64,000 bases of DNA from Peromyscus leucopus (GCF_004664715.2 NC_051086.1:69116486-69180485); one strand, 5' to 3'. Positions 41,093 through 53,033 are shown, numbered from the stretch's first letter. A program made the numbers and translations. The notes: generated by a model from the letters alone, not told the origin.

Positions 41093-42339
41093 GCCCTTTA
41101 TAAAAAGGTTTAAAAGAAAGCCTGTTGTAGCCTGTATCTAAATAATACTGTAGTGTTGCAGAGTCAGGGTTCTTTTGCTGCACTCTGCTCCTTTGTGTGT
41201 TAGAACCCACGGGGCCGCCAGGCCATTTGCTAGCACCCCCTATTTCCTTCAGAGATCTTACTGTTTCACTTACGGTTTAGTGTGTCTGTGATAATCGGTG
41301 CTGGAAAAGTAGCATTGAATCCACATAGTCTTGGTTCCCAATAATTGATCCACCAAACATCCTCCCACCCTATGCTGGACACTCTGTGTCACTCTATTTT
41401 CCCACTCCCACTGTTCCTGGGAGGAGACAGTGACAGAGGGATGGCCAAATGAATTTAGAGGACACTTGTGTTCAGATGTGGTCACAGAGGTAAGAAGTCA
41501 GTGCAAGTCCCTGTGGGCTTTAACTGCACCTGTGCTGGAGAGATCTGGAGACCTGGTGACCATTGCAGCCACTCACTTTTGGGCTCCACGGCCAGCAGCA
41601 GGGCCATGGCTGCTGCTCCTTCCGCATTCGGGCCTCACTCTCCCAGGCTCTTCAGCCAGTCTGCCTTGTTCACTTGTTCCCAAGGCCATATTGATTGTTA
41701 CAAGATGCAGAAGAATCAGCAGAAGAGCAGGCCATCTGGGACTAGTGAGGAAATGTGCCTGGCCAGGCCTCACAGGGACCTACTGCTTCCTCGAGCGGGA
41801 CCTTTCCTAGCTCCTAGCCATTGTCTGCTTGCTAAATGGACCTGTAAGAGGGGTTTTGAATGAGATGTCACCAAGGCCCTCCCCAGGCTTTGGGACTTTG
41901 CTTTCCCCAAGCTCTGTTGTGCTAGATTCCTGTCCCCTCTATTGATGTGTTGTGGCCTGAGGCCTACTGAGTGGCACTGACCTCAGGGCATCTCCTGCCA
42001 CCTAGTGATCCAAACTGGCTACCCTTGAAGTGTTGACCGGGGGCCTCTTGACCCAGGAAACTGGACTGTTAGCACTAAAGTTGAGTTCTTTGATCTGCTT
42101 AGCTCCCTGTGTTGAGTTCATCTTCCTAAAATGCAGAAAAGAAAGGGAACCAAAGTTGCTATTTAGTGCATGCCAGAGGTGCCCATGGTTACAAAAGCGG
42201 CATCTTCCCAGCCTGGGTACCGGAGGCCAGACCCTCTCTTTGTTTTCTTCAGGTGTTCTCAACAGGTCTCAGTTAAGCTTGCTTGGCCCCGAAGTGAAAA
42301 CTCTGCAAACTTGCTGGCCTTTTCCCACATACTCTAGAC
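41093..42339. other. Unique sequence
   Basis: No recognised repeat. Overlapping frames of 126-131 residues (41430-41863, plus) have no family resemblance and contradict one another. Confidence 0.45.
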
Positions 42340-42545
42340 CAAACTCAAGGATCGACCGGGTGAAAATGTTTACTTCTCTAATTAAGCAGAATTAAGGTCT
42401 GAACTCAGAACTGTCTTGGGCTGTGCTAGGCATAATTGAGATGCATGGGCTTTGTGTAAACAATATACCTCTAATTGGCTTTGATTAAGTGCAAATTAGG
42501 ATCACACTTCACTCCTGTGTGATTTACATTCCTAAGCCCTTTTAC
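42340..42545. promoter_or_regulatory. Candidate conserved non-coding element (unproven)
   Basis: Repeat-free block dense in homeodomain and forkhead-type cores: TGTTTAC (42367-42373), TAATTA (42379-42384), TAATTG (42433-42438), TGTAAACA (42455-42462), TAATTGG (42472-42478) and 'ttgattaagtgcaaattagg'. The density and spacing resemble developmental enhancers. No conservation data were available. Confidence 0.35.
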
Positions 42546-42683
42546 AAACTGAAGTACCCTGGGTGGCCGCTAAGGTTTGTTTATCCGGGAGTGAGGCTGA
42601 CACTGGGATCTGCCGTTTCCCAAAGGTAAAGAGTCTGCAGCTGACACTCTTGACGTCTCTCTTCCTACTTCTGGTCTCACCTC

Positions 42684-42866
42684 TGGGGGAGCTCAGTTGG
42701 TGGAATGCTTGCCTAGCCCTGCACAAAGCCCTGGGTTCCATCCTCAGCACCACATAAATTAAAACCCAGTGTAGTGGGACGTGCCTGTAAGTGGGAGGAT
42801 CAGGAAGTTCATGGCCATCCTCAGGTACGTAGTGAGTCCAAGGCCAGCCTGTACAATGAGAAAGTA
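42684..42866 (+). mobile_element. B4 SINE with clear ID head
   Basis: 'gggggagctcagttggtggaatgcttgcctag', 'aaagccctgggttccatcctcagcacc', then B1-like 'gtgtagtgggacgtgcctg', 'gagtccaaggccagcctg'. Confidence 0.9.
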
Positions 42867-44084
42867 AACAAATAATTGGAGCTTTGGTGCATTGGAGTCT
42901 GCCTTGTGAGATCTTGGTGACAAAACCAGCTCCCGGCACTGGCTGTCAGAATATCATGACACCTTTTTTTTTCACAAGGAACAGGAAATCTTTCATAAAA
43001 GGAAACAACTGATGGGAAGATCTCCCCAGAAAAGTTCCCAGTGGGTGGTGTGAATCAACAGATCGCTACAGAACAGCTTCCTCCAGGATTGCTTTGCTCA
43101 AATTCAGGGGTGGATCTTTGCCTTGGTGAGCCTGGAATACAATTCCATTTCCTGTCACCCCCAAGGTCTCTGAATCTGCATTTGCGCCAGACGAAGCAGC
43201 AATGGGTGCATGGATATTGGTGCCGGCTCCTTCTGTGCTGGGGAAGACTGGTCCCACTGAAGGCCTGGGCCATGGGCAGCTGGGTTGGGAAGTGACTTGG
43301 CGTCTATGACCCTGGAGGCCGTCCACGGTCAGCTCTAGGTGGGGTTTCTCTAGGTTTCACACATTAGTGTGCTTTTGCTTGGTGTGGGCCCAAAAAAACC
43401 CAGCATGGCATAGGGATCTTCACACCAGGCGAGAGTGCTAACAGTTGCCAGCCTGGGTGGGAATGCTGCTGGCAGGGTGAGTTAACTGCTCACTTCACAC
43501 CCTGTGAAGGTGGCTCCCAGAGCAGCCAGAGGGTTCCATGAGTGTGTCACCTTCAGAGGAGGTTGAACCGTAAATATGTTTGCTCTCTAAATTCTGCCCT
43601 GGGCTTTGAGTGAGAAGGCAGAGCCTATTTAGACAAGTTACACTGCAGAGATCCTGGCCAGAGCTGGGGAAGACAGGGGATGTTGTCTAGGCCCACCAAA
43701 CTCTATTCACTTCCTCCTCGTTCTGTGGCTTCTTATGGGCCACCTACTGAGCCAGACCCTAGCGATCCAGCTAGGACTAGGCTCTGGTCGGTAGCCCTGA
43801 GACTGTCTCATAGAAGCAGAGAGACTGGCCGAGAGAAACAACAAGCAAATGCAGTGTGTGCTGCGGCGGAAGTCAGGAGCAGGGGTGAGCTGCTGTCTGC
43901 CATCCTGCGCTGGTTCATGACAGTTTGGAGTCAGCTCAGGACCGTGTGCTATTCCAGAAGAGTGTGCTTGCTAGTCCTTGGGTCCATCTTGTCTCTGGAA
44001 ACAGTCATAAAACACCATGTTCATATCTGTCCAGGATGCAGATGTGTCCACTGTCTTTCATTCTCCCTCATGACCTCAGAGCAT
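42867..44084. other. Unique sequence
   Basis: No recognised repeat or gene. Overlapping open frames near 43041-43326 and a 138-residue frame (43680-44096) show no domain. Confidence 0.45.
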
Positions 44085-44225
44085 TCGATAGTGTAATTAT
44101 TATTCCTGTTTTAAGGAGAGTCAGATAATGTCAGAACTCATCAGTGATCCCACAGATGTGGAGGAGCCGGGCTTGAACTCAGTTCTTACAGCTACCCAGC
44201 CTCACCTGGTAATCACTGTCCTTCA
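44085..44225 (+). mobile_element. MIR SINE
   Basis: 'attattattcctgttttaagg', 'tcagtgatcccacagatg', 'gagccgggcttgaactca' and 'cagcctcacctggtaatcac' follow MIR order. Confidence 0.8.
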
Positions 44226-44702
44226 TCAAGGAGTCCTGGGCTGTAGGTCCCAGGCTCTGGGGATGACTTCCTCACAGTTTGGCCGTTGGCCTGTTGAACA
44301 AATTCTTCCGTCTCTTGAGATGGGCTGACTGTGAAGGCCTCTTACTGCTAGCTCTTGCTGCTGCAGCTAGGAGTTTTGTGACCTGGCCTGAAGTGTGCAA
44401 TATTGATCTTCGTTAGTCTTCTTCACCAGTGGACTTGATTCCAGAAAGCCTCTTAAATGGGGCTCGGTGTCTTTTCTGGTCAGAAACAGACTAAGCAGCA
44501 AGGCCCTAAATTATCAAGTTCAAGAGCTTTGTCCCGGGGCCATGTCTGCCACAGACTGTCCTAGCCTCAGGCCAGGTGGCACCTCCTCCTTCGTACCCCA
44601 GGTCTTATCAGCAGAAGTGGCACTCTCATCTTATAAGAGATGCAGCTCCATCCAAGCCCTTTCTTTCCTGGTGGGTTAGGAGGGGTGGCCCCTGATCAAA
44701 CT
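44226..44702. other. Unique sequence
   Basis: No recognised repeat or gene. Confidence 0.45.
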
Positions 44703-44805
44703 GATAGAGTCAACCCATGCACATCTGCAATCCCTGCACCCGGGAGGCTGAGGAAGGAGGATTATAAGTTCAAGGCTAGCCTGTGTCATATAGCAAGCCC
44801 AGAGA
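44703..44805 (+). mobile_element. B1-like SINE, partial
   Basis: 'cccatgcacatctgcaatccctgcacccgggaggctgagg', 'gttcaaggctagcctg' and 'catatagcaagccc'. Confidence 0.75.
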
Positions 44806-46399
44806 GAGAGAAGACAAGCTGTGCCAAGTCCACAGCAACCATATCATATGACCAACCCAACCATCAAGATGTTTCCCTGATGGTTTTAATGCAGCCTCTC
44901 AGAGGGAGCCCCGGATGCCAATCCTTACAGCAGGCTTGGTGCTCTGCTCTGAAGCACCAGATCCTGGTGGGGTGCAAGTGCTTGCTAGTGTTTTGGGGGT
45001 AGCTTAGTATTAAAGACCTTGGCCCAAAAGACGAGGATTTTGAAGGAGAGAGAACCATGCTCATGGTGTGTATCTATTTAAAAATCACCAGTGTCCATGT
45101 CCTAGCGTCTCTCACACTAGAAGGGCCACACAGGCCCCAGTGCCCCAGCTTTGCGTCCCCTCTTGGTCAAGGCCCAGTGCAAGCTCGCCTTCCTTCCCAC
45201 CCCTTAGTCCACTTGGTAGAACGACTTGTTTCTGACTGTTCATGTTGTCGGACCCTTCTAATGTCATCCTGGAACGTTGACCTTGAGTTATAGTTCTAAG
45301 TGTTATGGAGGAGAGAATGTGTCACCAGGCCTCCGATGGCTCCCTTGAGCTGGTGGCCGTGGAGCAGGCATGCAGAGACAGTACATCTCATTCTGGCTAG
45401 GGCTTCTGACCCTCTCCAGCCTCCTTTGATTCCGAGTGTCCCTTCTGCCCTTTCTTTGTAACTTCTCAACCTCCAGCGTGGATGTTTACCTCCCTGTGCA
45501 TTCCTGCAACACGAAACCGCTCTGTCTTCTGAAAGCAAAGGAACGGGCTTTACTGGTGGTCAGCTCCAGCGGCAGCTCCAGGGTTAAAAGTTTTAGCAGG
45601 CAGACTGGCCAGCAGGAGTTAGTGGTGTGGAGTACGAGGGACGCCAGGCTGTCTCTAAACTTTTTGGCCCTCCCCAAGTACAGAGATGAAGGAAGAGCTT
45701 CTATAAATCACTGGAGATTAGAGGCCCTGTTCTTGCCGACTCCGCAGGGTTGCACTGCTTAATGTCAAAGCCTCACGTATTACTTTAACAGCACTCCTTT
45801 CTTTATTAAATCCACTTTGAAATATATATATATATAAAAGATGATCTTTCCAGTAAGGGGGAGAAGGCTAAAAGGATTTAGAAAGTATCTGTTATGTTAC
45901 ATTACGGAGACTAATAACTGTTTAGGGAGTAAGTAACATTTTTGCACCATCTTAAGCCATAAAAAAAAAGGGAGAGAGCGAGGAGAGAAAGGTATAAAGG
46001 TCCGTTCCTAAGACTCAACTTGTTGGAGAGTTTATGTCACCCTGTGTCCTTGCCTTCTGGCTCCTTCAAAGAGTGAACTGGGGCACTGGGAAAATGGCGT
46101 GAACATTAATAAGAGCAAAAGAGCGTGTCTGGGAATACACTCATGGCTAAATGTTATAGAAAGTAGGAAGGGCCCAGAGAGGAGGGGGCGGAGAGGAGGG
46201 GACTCTGGAGGGAGCAGAGGCAGGGAAAAAGTTCTACTTTTGTACTTAAAAGAAAAGAAATGCAAACTTCGTGTTGGTTTGGAGGCTTATCTCCTTCATC
46301 TGACTTTAATGAAGACATATTTCAAGCAGCTGCAACCATGTCAAATGTCATATTTTGGCTCAAAACTTCCACCTTCCAAGTGGGAGGTTTCTCAAGACC
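44806..46399. other. Unique sequence
   Basis: No recognised gene or repeat except a short (TA)n at 45822-45837. Purine-rich 46160-46230 ('gagaggagggggcgg'). Confidence 0.5.
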
Positions 46400-46710
46400 T
46401 AGAAGTCCATAGTAATTATAAAGTAATTGGCTAGCGCTGGCCGCCCCTGACTGTCACAAAGCTGACGTCGCAACTAGTTTCTGGAGGTGACATTGGAGTG
46501 ACGAGGGCTGCTGATTTGTACGGCTAATGATGAGTGCACGGCCTTCGTTAGGCCGCTCTCCGGGCTCACAGGTTTCTTAAAATGTCATGAGAGAAAAATA
46601 AATCAGTTGAATAAAATACTTAGCGCTAAATGTAAAAATAAACTTACCATGAGCTAACATCTTAAATCACCAATTATAGCGTTTTAATTTATACTTCCAG
46701 AGAGGTCTCA
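46400..46710. promoter_or_regulatory. Candidate conserved non-coding element (unproven)
   Basis: Repeat-free block with TAATTA (46413-46418), TAATTG (46424-46429), a CRE-like TGACGTCG (46463-46470), TAATGA (46525-46530), 'aaataaatcagttgaataaaa' type AT stretches and 'accaattatagcg', plus more CpG than its neighbours. The texture is that of a conserved developmental enhancer. Evidence is motif content only. Confidence 0.35.
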
Positions 46711-47032
46711 GGATGAAGGAAAGCCACACAAAGGATTTGCTTGCCTCTAATTTTCTACTTCTCGTTAGAGTCTGAAGCTTCTTTGTGTTTTTTCCTTTTT
46801 AGTCAAATGGCAATTACTTCAGCAGAATTATTTCAAGAGGGTAGGATTCCTCATTAAAAGCTTTCAGAATCTGAGGAACACAAACGGGTTCAAGGGACTT
46901 TGTTAGCGGGCCTGTTTTACCCAAATATCCACAAGCCAAATCCGTTTTGTTTTGGAGTCTCATTTGTTTAAAGTCGACAAACTTTTGACTAACAGCTACT
47001 CTGCCAGCAGACACTCTGCTAGGCGAGGTCCG
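46711..47032. other. Unique sequence
   Basis: No recognised repeat or gene. Confidence 0.45.
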
Positions 47033-47033
47033 T

Positions 47034-47076
47034 CCCCCCCCACCCCCCACCCCCCCACCCCACCCCACCCCACCCC
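47034..47076. repeat. C-rich tract, G-quadruplex-prone on the minus strand
   Basis: Eight C-runs of four to seven bases separated by single A. The minus strand is GGGGT-like over 43 bases. Confidence 0.95.
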
Positions 47077-47147
47077 GTCAATAGACAGCTGGCCACGCGC
47101 CCACCCCGGAGCTTGCAGGCGTCAACGGACAGGTAAAAATGTAAATC

Positions 47148-47256
47148 TAACTGGTTGTGGTGATCCAGGCCTGTAAGCTCAAGAGGCTGAGGCAGGAGGA
47201 TTATCACAGATTCAAGACCAGCCTGGGCTACATAGCAAGATTCTGTTTCAAAGGAG
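47148..47256 (+). mobile_element. B1/PB1-type SINE
   Basis: 'ctggttgtggtgatccaggcctgtaagctc', 'aggctgaggcaggaggatta', 'ccagcctgggctacatagc'. Confidence 0.82.
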
Positions 47257-47907
47257 GGAAAAATCAAATGTAGATATTAAATATAAAGTCGTAGTGAAGC
47301 TTTAAAAGTGAGGGTCAGTTTCAGATATTGCTGTACTTGATTCAGGACGATAATGGACTGTATTTGTGTAGTTCCCAGAGTATGAGTTGGGGAAAGAGTG
47401 TGAGATTTGAGAGGGGCTAGGAATCTTTCCTGTTCTGTTTTTGTTTTTTGGTAATTTCATACATGAATACAGTATATTTAGATCTAGTGACCCTTTTTGA
47501 GCTGATTCTTTCATTGTTCTGGTATGATATGATTTCCATCTGCATTTTCGAGTGTGGAAAGAGTTCACACCTTACAAATGTGGTTCGTATTTGCCAAGAA
47601 AAAAAAAATGGCTTATTTTGCAGCGTTTTCCATCCAAATGCTGACAGGTCGAAGCTCTTTCTTCTGACAGACAGCTTGGAGGTGTCATTTCTGCAGATTC
47701 CTGTCCCAGTGAATCGTGGTTCTTCATTCATGGCGGGTTGTGCTTCGTGCATGCTCTCCTGGGTCTAGGATGCCTGCCCAGTTTTAAAGCAGCAGCTCTT
47801 AAACAAGCTGGAAATGGATGTACAGTTCAGGCTCTGTTAAAGGGGTTCAGAGGTGCTTGCAAGAACGTTTGTGTGCTCACTTGCATGCCTGTGTGAGTGC
47901 CCGTGTG

Positions 47908-47909
<2 letters not shown>
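47257..47909. other. Unique sequence
   Basis: No recognised repeat or gene. Frames on both strands near 47417-47768 overlap and have no family match. Confidence 0.45.

Positions 47910-47953
<44 letters not shown>
47910..47953. repeat. (GT)n microsatellite
   Basis: 22 pure GT units. Confidence 0.98.
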
Positions 47954-47956
<3 letters not shown>

Positions 47957-48908
47957 ACACAGGGGCCCATTGTGAGAGCAAATACCGGAGTGGAGGGTTT
48001 GGAGGAAGAGGGGAAGGCTGTGTCTAACCATCGTGGAACAGTTGCTCAGAGCAGCATTTAGTGTTTTATTAGGAGAGAACAAGTCTATAAAAGGAACAAG
48101 GGGTTCAATCATTACAGGGTTGGGCGACAGGAGGCAGCTGCCAGGATGGCTTTGAAACCTTTGAGATCCTAGAAGAGTTGCCACAAGTCACACGGTGCAG
48201 CTGCTGGGATCATTCAGTGGAGATGCAGAACTTGGCACCCACTCACCCCGCAGAGGCGGGAATCTGGGGTCCCCGGTGTTTTCTTTAGCTAAGTTTCTCC
48301 CCTCTCTCACTGCACTTCTTGTACTCTCTTTTGTTTTCAGGTGGGTTAAGGGTAGACAACCCTCTCGTTTGATTTAAAGAGAAAAGAATGGTTATGTATG
48401 CTTGGGGGCTGGGCAGCTAAGACCAAATTGGCAGAACTGAAGGGTCCCTGCTCTGGCCCACGGTGCTTACCCTTAATGAACAAGTTGATGTCGTTTGCAA
48501 ACCATCGGTTGCATGATGTCGTGAAAGTAACAAAGTATGGGAGTTTCAGTTCTGTGAAACCTACCTGGCATGTCTGTTTTTCATCAGCACATGGAGAGTA
48601 CTTGCAAAATTGAACCCCTCAACTTTAAAATTTTCCAATTAAATCCAAAAAAGTCAAGCAATGGCCATTGTTCACATAAGCCAGAAGAAAGGTTATTTAT
48701 GAAGCTTATTCTTGACAAATGCATTATTTGATATGTGTGTAAAATTTTTTGATAATGCTTTCTCAAAGAACAAATGCCAAAGAATGCTGAAGATTGGTAG
48801 AGAATTACTGTGAACTGAGAGCCCGTGAGCAAGCTCCAAGACCAGCAGCATGTCCAGATGACTGCTGCCTGAAGAGATGTGGCCCCAACCTTCTGGGCAG
48901 AGAACAAA

Positions 48909-48910
<2 letters not shown>
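47954..48910. other. Unique sequence
   Basis: No recognised repeat or gene. Confidence 0.45.

Positions 48911-48959
<49 letters not shown>
48911..48959. repeat. (TG)n microsatellite
   Basis: About 24 pure TG units. Confidence 0.98.
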
Positions 48960-48961
<2 letters not shown>

Positions 48962-49412
48962 TCACAATGTATATTTAGAAGGATTCATCTCTCAGCCTAA
49001 GAAACCCTTTTTGTCGTTCCAGCCCAGGAGGGTCTGGTCACTTTTCTCCTCCCTTTCCTTGTCTACTCCAGTTGAAACACTACCCCGACTCCAGCTCCAT
49101 GAGAGCTGCCCATTCCTCAGACATGCTAAGATGGACAGACAAAGAAATCAGCAACCGTCACTAACATTCTCCCCCTGCCCCCATGGCAGTTTCTGACTTA
49201 GATAATAAATTTGAGTCCTGTTTACCCGTTACCTTCTCTCATCACCCCCCCCCCACTGAAGCCCTTCTTCCCAGCAGGCCCGTGTCCCCCCCCCCCCCCC
49301 CCCCCCGTCAAGTCAAATCTTTTAGTATGTGTGACTCACTGAGTTTAATGACTACTGCTTACATGAACAGGAGTGGAAGGTTATTTACTTATCAGTGGCC
49401 ACTTTTTCAATT
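48960..49412. other. Unique sequence with two C-runs
   Basis: C-runs lie at about 49245-49254 and 49286-49306 (21 C). No gene or repeat family otherwise. Confidence 0.5.
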
Positions 49413-49497
49413 TCGTTTGTTTGTTTGTTTGAGGCAGGGTCTCATATAACTCAGTCTGCCTTCACTTCCTACATAATCAAAGATGGCCTTGAACTCC
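49413..49497 (-). mobile_element. B1/B4-type SINE, reversed, left part of a split copy
   Basis: A TTTG tail, 'gaggcagggtctcatataac' and 'agatggccttgaactcc'. The matching continuation reappears at 49836. Confidence 0.72.
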
Positions 49498-49835
49498 TTT
49501 TGTGTGTGTGGTGGGTGGGTTTGATCTAGTGTGTGCCCACATGATTATGCAGGTGTACATACCCATGCTTGGGCAGGCAGAGGTCCCAGGAGGATGGCTG
49601 GAGTCTGGGCTGCTTTCTACCCTATTTGTTTTGAGTCAGGGTCTGTCACTAAAGCCTGAAGTTCACCATTATGGGTAGGCTGCCTGGCCTGTGAACTTCC
49701 GGATCTGTCTGTCTTTGTCACCTAACTCTAGGGTTACAGGTGTACACCTGCCTTTTATGTGGGCACTAGAGATTGAACTGAGTCCCCTTGCTTTCCCAGC
49801 AAGTGCTCTAACCACCGAGCCGTACCCTAACTCGA
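49498..49835 (-). mobile_element. Composite SINE, reversed, inserted in the B1/B4 copy
   Basis: Begins with 'tgtgtgtgtggtgggtggg', has an internal B1-like 'gagtcagggtctgtcactaaag', 'cctgaagttcaccatta', then 'tttatgtgggcactagagat', 'gcaagtgctctaaccaccga'. The host's 'ccttgaac' occurs at both junctions (49487-49494 and 49836-49843). Confidence 0.8.
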
Positions 49836-49897
49836 CCTTGAACCTCTGCTGCTCTTGCCTCTATCTGCTGAGTGCTAAGAAAGTCCATGTAGAGGAA
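49836..49897 (-). mobile_element. B1/B4-type SINE, reversed, right part of the split copy
   Basis: 'ccttgaacctctgctgctcttgcctctatctgctgagtgc' in B1 form, cut off from its left part by the composite SINE. Confidence 0.65.
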
Positions 49898-50204
49898 TGC
49901 AGAGCAAGGTCTCCGTATTCTGTGACTTGGAACCAGGCAATCTCGGGTAATAACTCACACACCCTCAGGTCATCGCCGTGGGATCAGCGATCAGTAGTGG
50001 TCAAGTCCACCAGAGAGGAGAATGGTGTTGGGAGAGTGTGCTGACCTGCACATGGTGTGCGTCCTCTCCCTCCTGTGCAGTGGGATTCCGGAGATCAACT
50101 AGAAATTGCACTTCAGGAGATCGCAGTGTCTGTGATCATAATGTAGTGTGGTGTACTGCAGACTTCTGGCCACAACTAAGGCCTGTTTAGAAAAAAACAA
50201 TAAA

Positions 50205-50302
50205 CTAAGCATGGAGATGCTTTTAACCCAGCTGCTTGAGAGGCAACGTCAGGAGGCTTGTAAATCAGAGGTCAACATGGGCTACATAGAATTAAATAAC
50301 AA
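50205..50302 (+). mobile_element. Diverged B1/B4-like SINE
   Basis: 'aagcatggagatgcttttaaccca', 'cttgagaggcaacgtcagg' and 'gtcaacatgggctacatag'. Confidence 0.62.
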
Positions 50303-50515
50303 GGCTGGAGAGCGGGCTCCGGGATTGAAAGCACTTGCTCTTCTTGCAGAGGACCTAGGTTCGGTTCCCAGCACCAACCTGGTGGTTCACAACTGTCAGT
50401 AACTCCCAGTTTCAGGGGATCCAACACCCTCTTCGGGCCTCCACAAGCACATACATAAAAAGCAAGCAAACACTCATACATATAAGATAAGTCTTTTTTA
50501 ATCAAATAAATGAAG
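50303..50515 (+). mobile_element. B2 SINE
   Basis: 'ggctggagagcgggctccgg', 'gcacttgctcttcttgcaga', 'ggttcggttcccagcacc', 'ttcacaactgtcagtaactc', 'ttcaggggatccaacacc', then an A/T-rich tail with 'atcaaataaat'. Confidence 0.93.
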
Positions 50516-51786
50516 ACCATAAATGTATAGAAGAAATGCCAACTCCAAAGGTAGAATGCCTGGTGTTTTTATTCTTGCCCCCAGATGTGCAGTAGTACTA
50601 CGTCTCTACCCTGAAGGGCAAAGAACATCCTCCCAGGCCAGGACAGAAGAACATCCCAAGTCTCTTTAAACATCACATTAGGTCCCATGAGGAACAAACA
50701 GAGTTATGCTAGCCACACCACGGTATTCAGAATTCCTTTTGTTATTAAAAAATTCCACACTGGTCGTTTGGGTTCAGGAAGCCTGAGCAGGGATAAGAAG
50801 TGGAGCTTTTGTCTGGTGCTCCTTTAATGAACTTCTTCAGGTGTCAGTGGGCAAGCTGCCGCTGAACGGCCTTGAGAAGCACAGATGGCGTTCAGACCCA
50901 GGTCGGGGTGGCAGCAGCGGCTGGTCCGGCTGGCACTCCTGTAGTTCATCCCTCCTGCCCTGTGTCAGGGTTCTTGATCAGAGTAACAGAACAGCGTGGA
51001 GACATTCCAGTCCCACTCATTCGGATTTAGCCTACATCTGATGGCTGAAACGAAATGAGACTTTTCCAAACATAATGCTATTTATTTCTCTTGAGATGGG
51101 GTTCCTTGCTTCTGAGGCCTTTGCCCCATGGCTAGTCCACTCTACTCCACTGGAGTCTACAGAATAGCAGAGCACTTAAGCATTCAGCCACCTCAGTAAT
51201 GCAGGAAGTAAAGAACACTTCCACCCCTGGGACCAAAGTCATGGATAACATCACTGCTGCCAGCTACGGCCGATGCTCTGAGAAGGAGATAAGCTGAGAA
51301 CCCTGCCTTTTAAATAGTTCCTGCTGCTTGAGCAAGCCTTGTTTGGGGAATATGGTTTCCCCCTGGGATGTGTGTCTTCCCTTCAGAGGTTATGTGTCAT
51401 GGTAAACTGCTGAAGGTGGGCAGTCTGGACAGGGAACACCCTTGAAGTGGGTCACAACATCTGGAGTGATGGTGCATTCTAGTCAGCATCTGTCCTTCTA
51501 ATATTCAAGTGAAGGGCTGTCTACAGAGCAGGTGATCAGAGCCTGAGGTGTTCATGACGGGAACTTCTGTCAGAAAGCAGTCTGCCTCCTAGGAGGAGGA
51601 TGGGAATGGAGAGTTCTGGCTCTAAGACTGCCATTGCCTACCATTATCCCCAGGGTGAAGGACAGGGAGAGTTCTGGTGGCAGAGTAACTGTGTCTCTCT
51701 GGGAGAAGCTATCATGAGCTCTCTGCCACTGTAGAGCTGGAGCGGCACCTTCCAGATGAAAGTCCTTCGGTCTCTTCTTCACATTT
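50516..51786. other. Unique sequence
   Basis: No recognised repeat or gene. Confidence 0.45.
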
Positions 51787-52037
51787 GTGTGTGGTTAGGG
51801 GTGTGCATGTCATTCCCCACCTTAGTTTTTGAGACAATCTCTCACTGAACCTGGAGCTCACCGATTTTGGTAAACTATCTGTCCATTGAGCCTCCAGGGT
51901 ATGCCTGTCTCTGCCTCAGCCATGGGGTTCCAGGCCATGTTCCATCCCACCCAGCTATTTGCCTTCCATGTATATGCTAGAATCTAAACTCAAGTACTCG
52001 GGTGTATGCAACAGACACATCTCCCCACCCTCCAGTT
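51787..52037 (-). mobile_element. Composite SINE, reversed
   Basis: 'gtgtgcatgtcattccccacc', 'ttttgagacaatctctcactg', 'aacctggagctcaccgattt', 'gcctgtctctgcctcagcc' and the degenerate head end 'catctccccaccctccag'. Confidence 0.8.
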
Positions 52038-53030
52038 CTTCACCCTTCTATTGTAGAACCTCTTTCTGCTGCCATCCAAGTCAAAAGATCAATCTTGTTG
52101 AGATGTCTGTCATTGTTTGAAGTTTCTATTCCATACTTCAGGCCTTCTATGGAAAGACTTTTCCTACTTTAGGGTTCTCCCTCCCTTTTAAGGGAAAAGA
52201 AAAGAAAGATCGTGGCATTGATACATGCACCCATGCCACCTGGGCATCATCATCTCAGCTGGAGTCTCTTCCCTAGCCTGTCTGCTTTCTCCTCCCTCTG
52301 CAGCGGCCCTGTCTGGGTAGGAAGGAGATGCATTTACTACAGTGTGTATTCCATTTTGTTTACTTCATTCATTTGGTCAACAACTTGTTGAGTACCAGCC
52401 ATGTACCTAGTGGGACTTCCTTTTGAAACTGAGACTTGAAACAAGTCTTTAAAAACAAGTTAGGGTGAGCCAGACGGTGGCTCAATGGGCCCATCAGAGC
52501 ATATACAATGTCTGCAGAAGAAGGGGACAGATGGACTCCATTTAGCTGAGTAAAGCCAGCTTGCAGGATGTGCATCCTTACAGTTGGAAGAGATAAGGTA
52601 GGAGCAGTAAGACAAACTGGCTGTGAGGAGCGTCGATGTCATGGCAGGGAGGCTGTGGGTAACCCTCATGGGATTTTATATGGGATGATATCATATGTGT
52701 TCTAGAGAACCTACTCCGACTAGAGTTGGAAAAGACATTGAGGAGGATGGATCCAGAAAATCCATCTGGTAGAAGCTACATCAATCTTGGTGAAGAGTAA
52801 CCACTGCCTGAAGTTAAGAGGTAGTCATAGGCATGGAGAGGGGGTACCAAAAGGTGGACAGATTCCAGTGGAGTCGGTGGCATGGCGGGCCCTGTAGATA
52901 GAAGGTGAGAGTCCAGGAAAGGTAAGTTCTGGCTTGACAGTAGAAAGTAAAGGTGTGCATAAAGATGGAGGGTGGAGGGAAGATGTCTACTCTGAAACAC
53001 TAGGTCTAAAGAGCTTAAAGAAAAACTAAG
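52038..53030. other. Unassigned sequence, possibly an ancient repeat in 52460-52940
   Basis: The G/A-rich stretch with 'gataaggtaggagcagta' and 'gagagtccaggaaaggtaag' has the look of an old mammalian repeat, but I cannot assign a family. No gene is recognised. Confidence 0.35.
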
Positions 53031-53033
53031 AGG

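Noticed and set aside
42684..42760. tRNA-like sequence with internal promoter boxes
   Set aside because: It is the ID-type head of a B4 SINE, not a tRNA gene: no cloverleaf is maintained and it runs into a B1-like part.
43840..43880. Possible CpG island
   Set aside because: Only a handful of CpGs in a short patch; far below island length and density.
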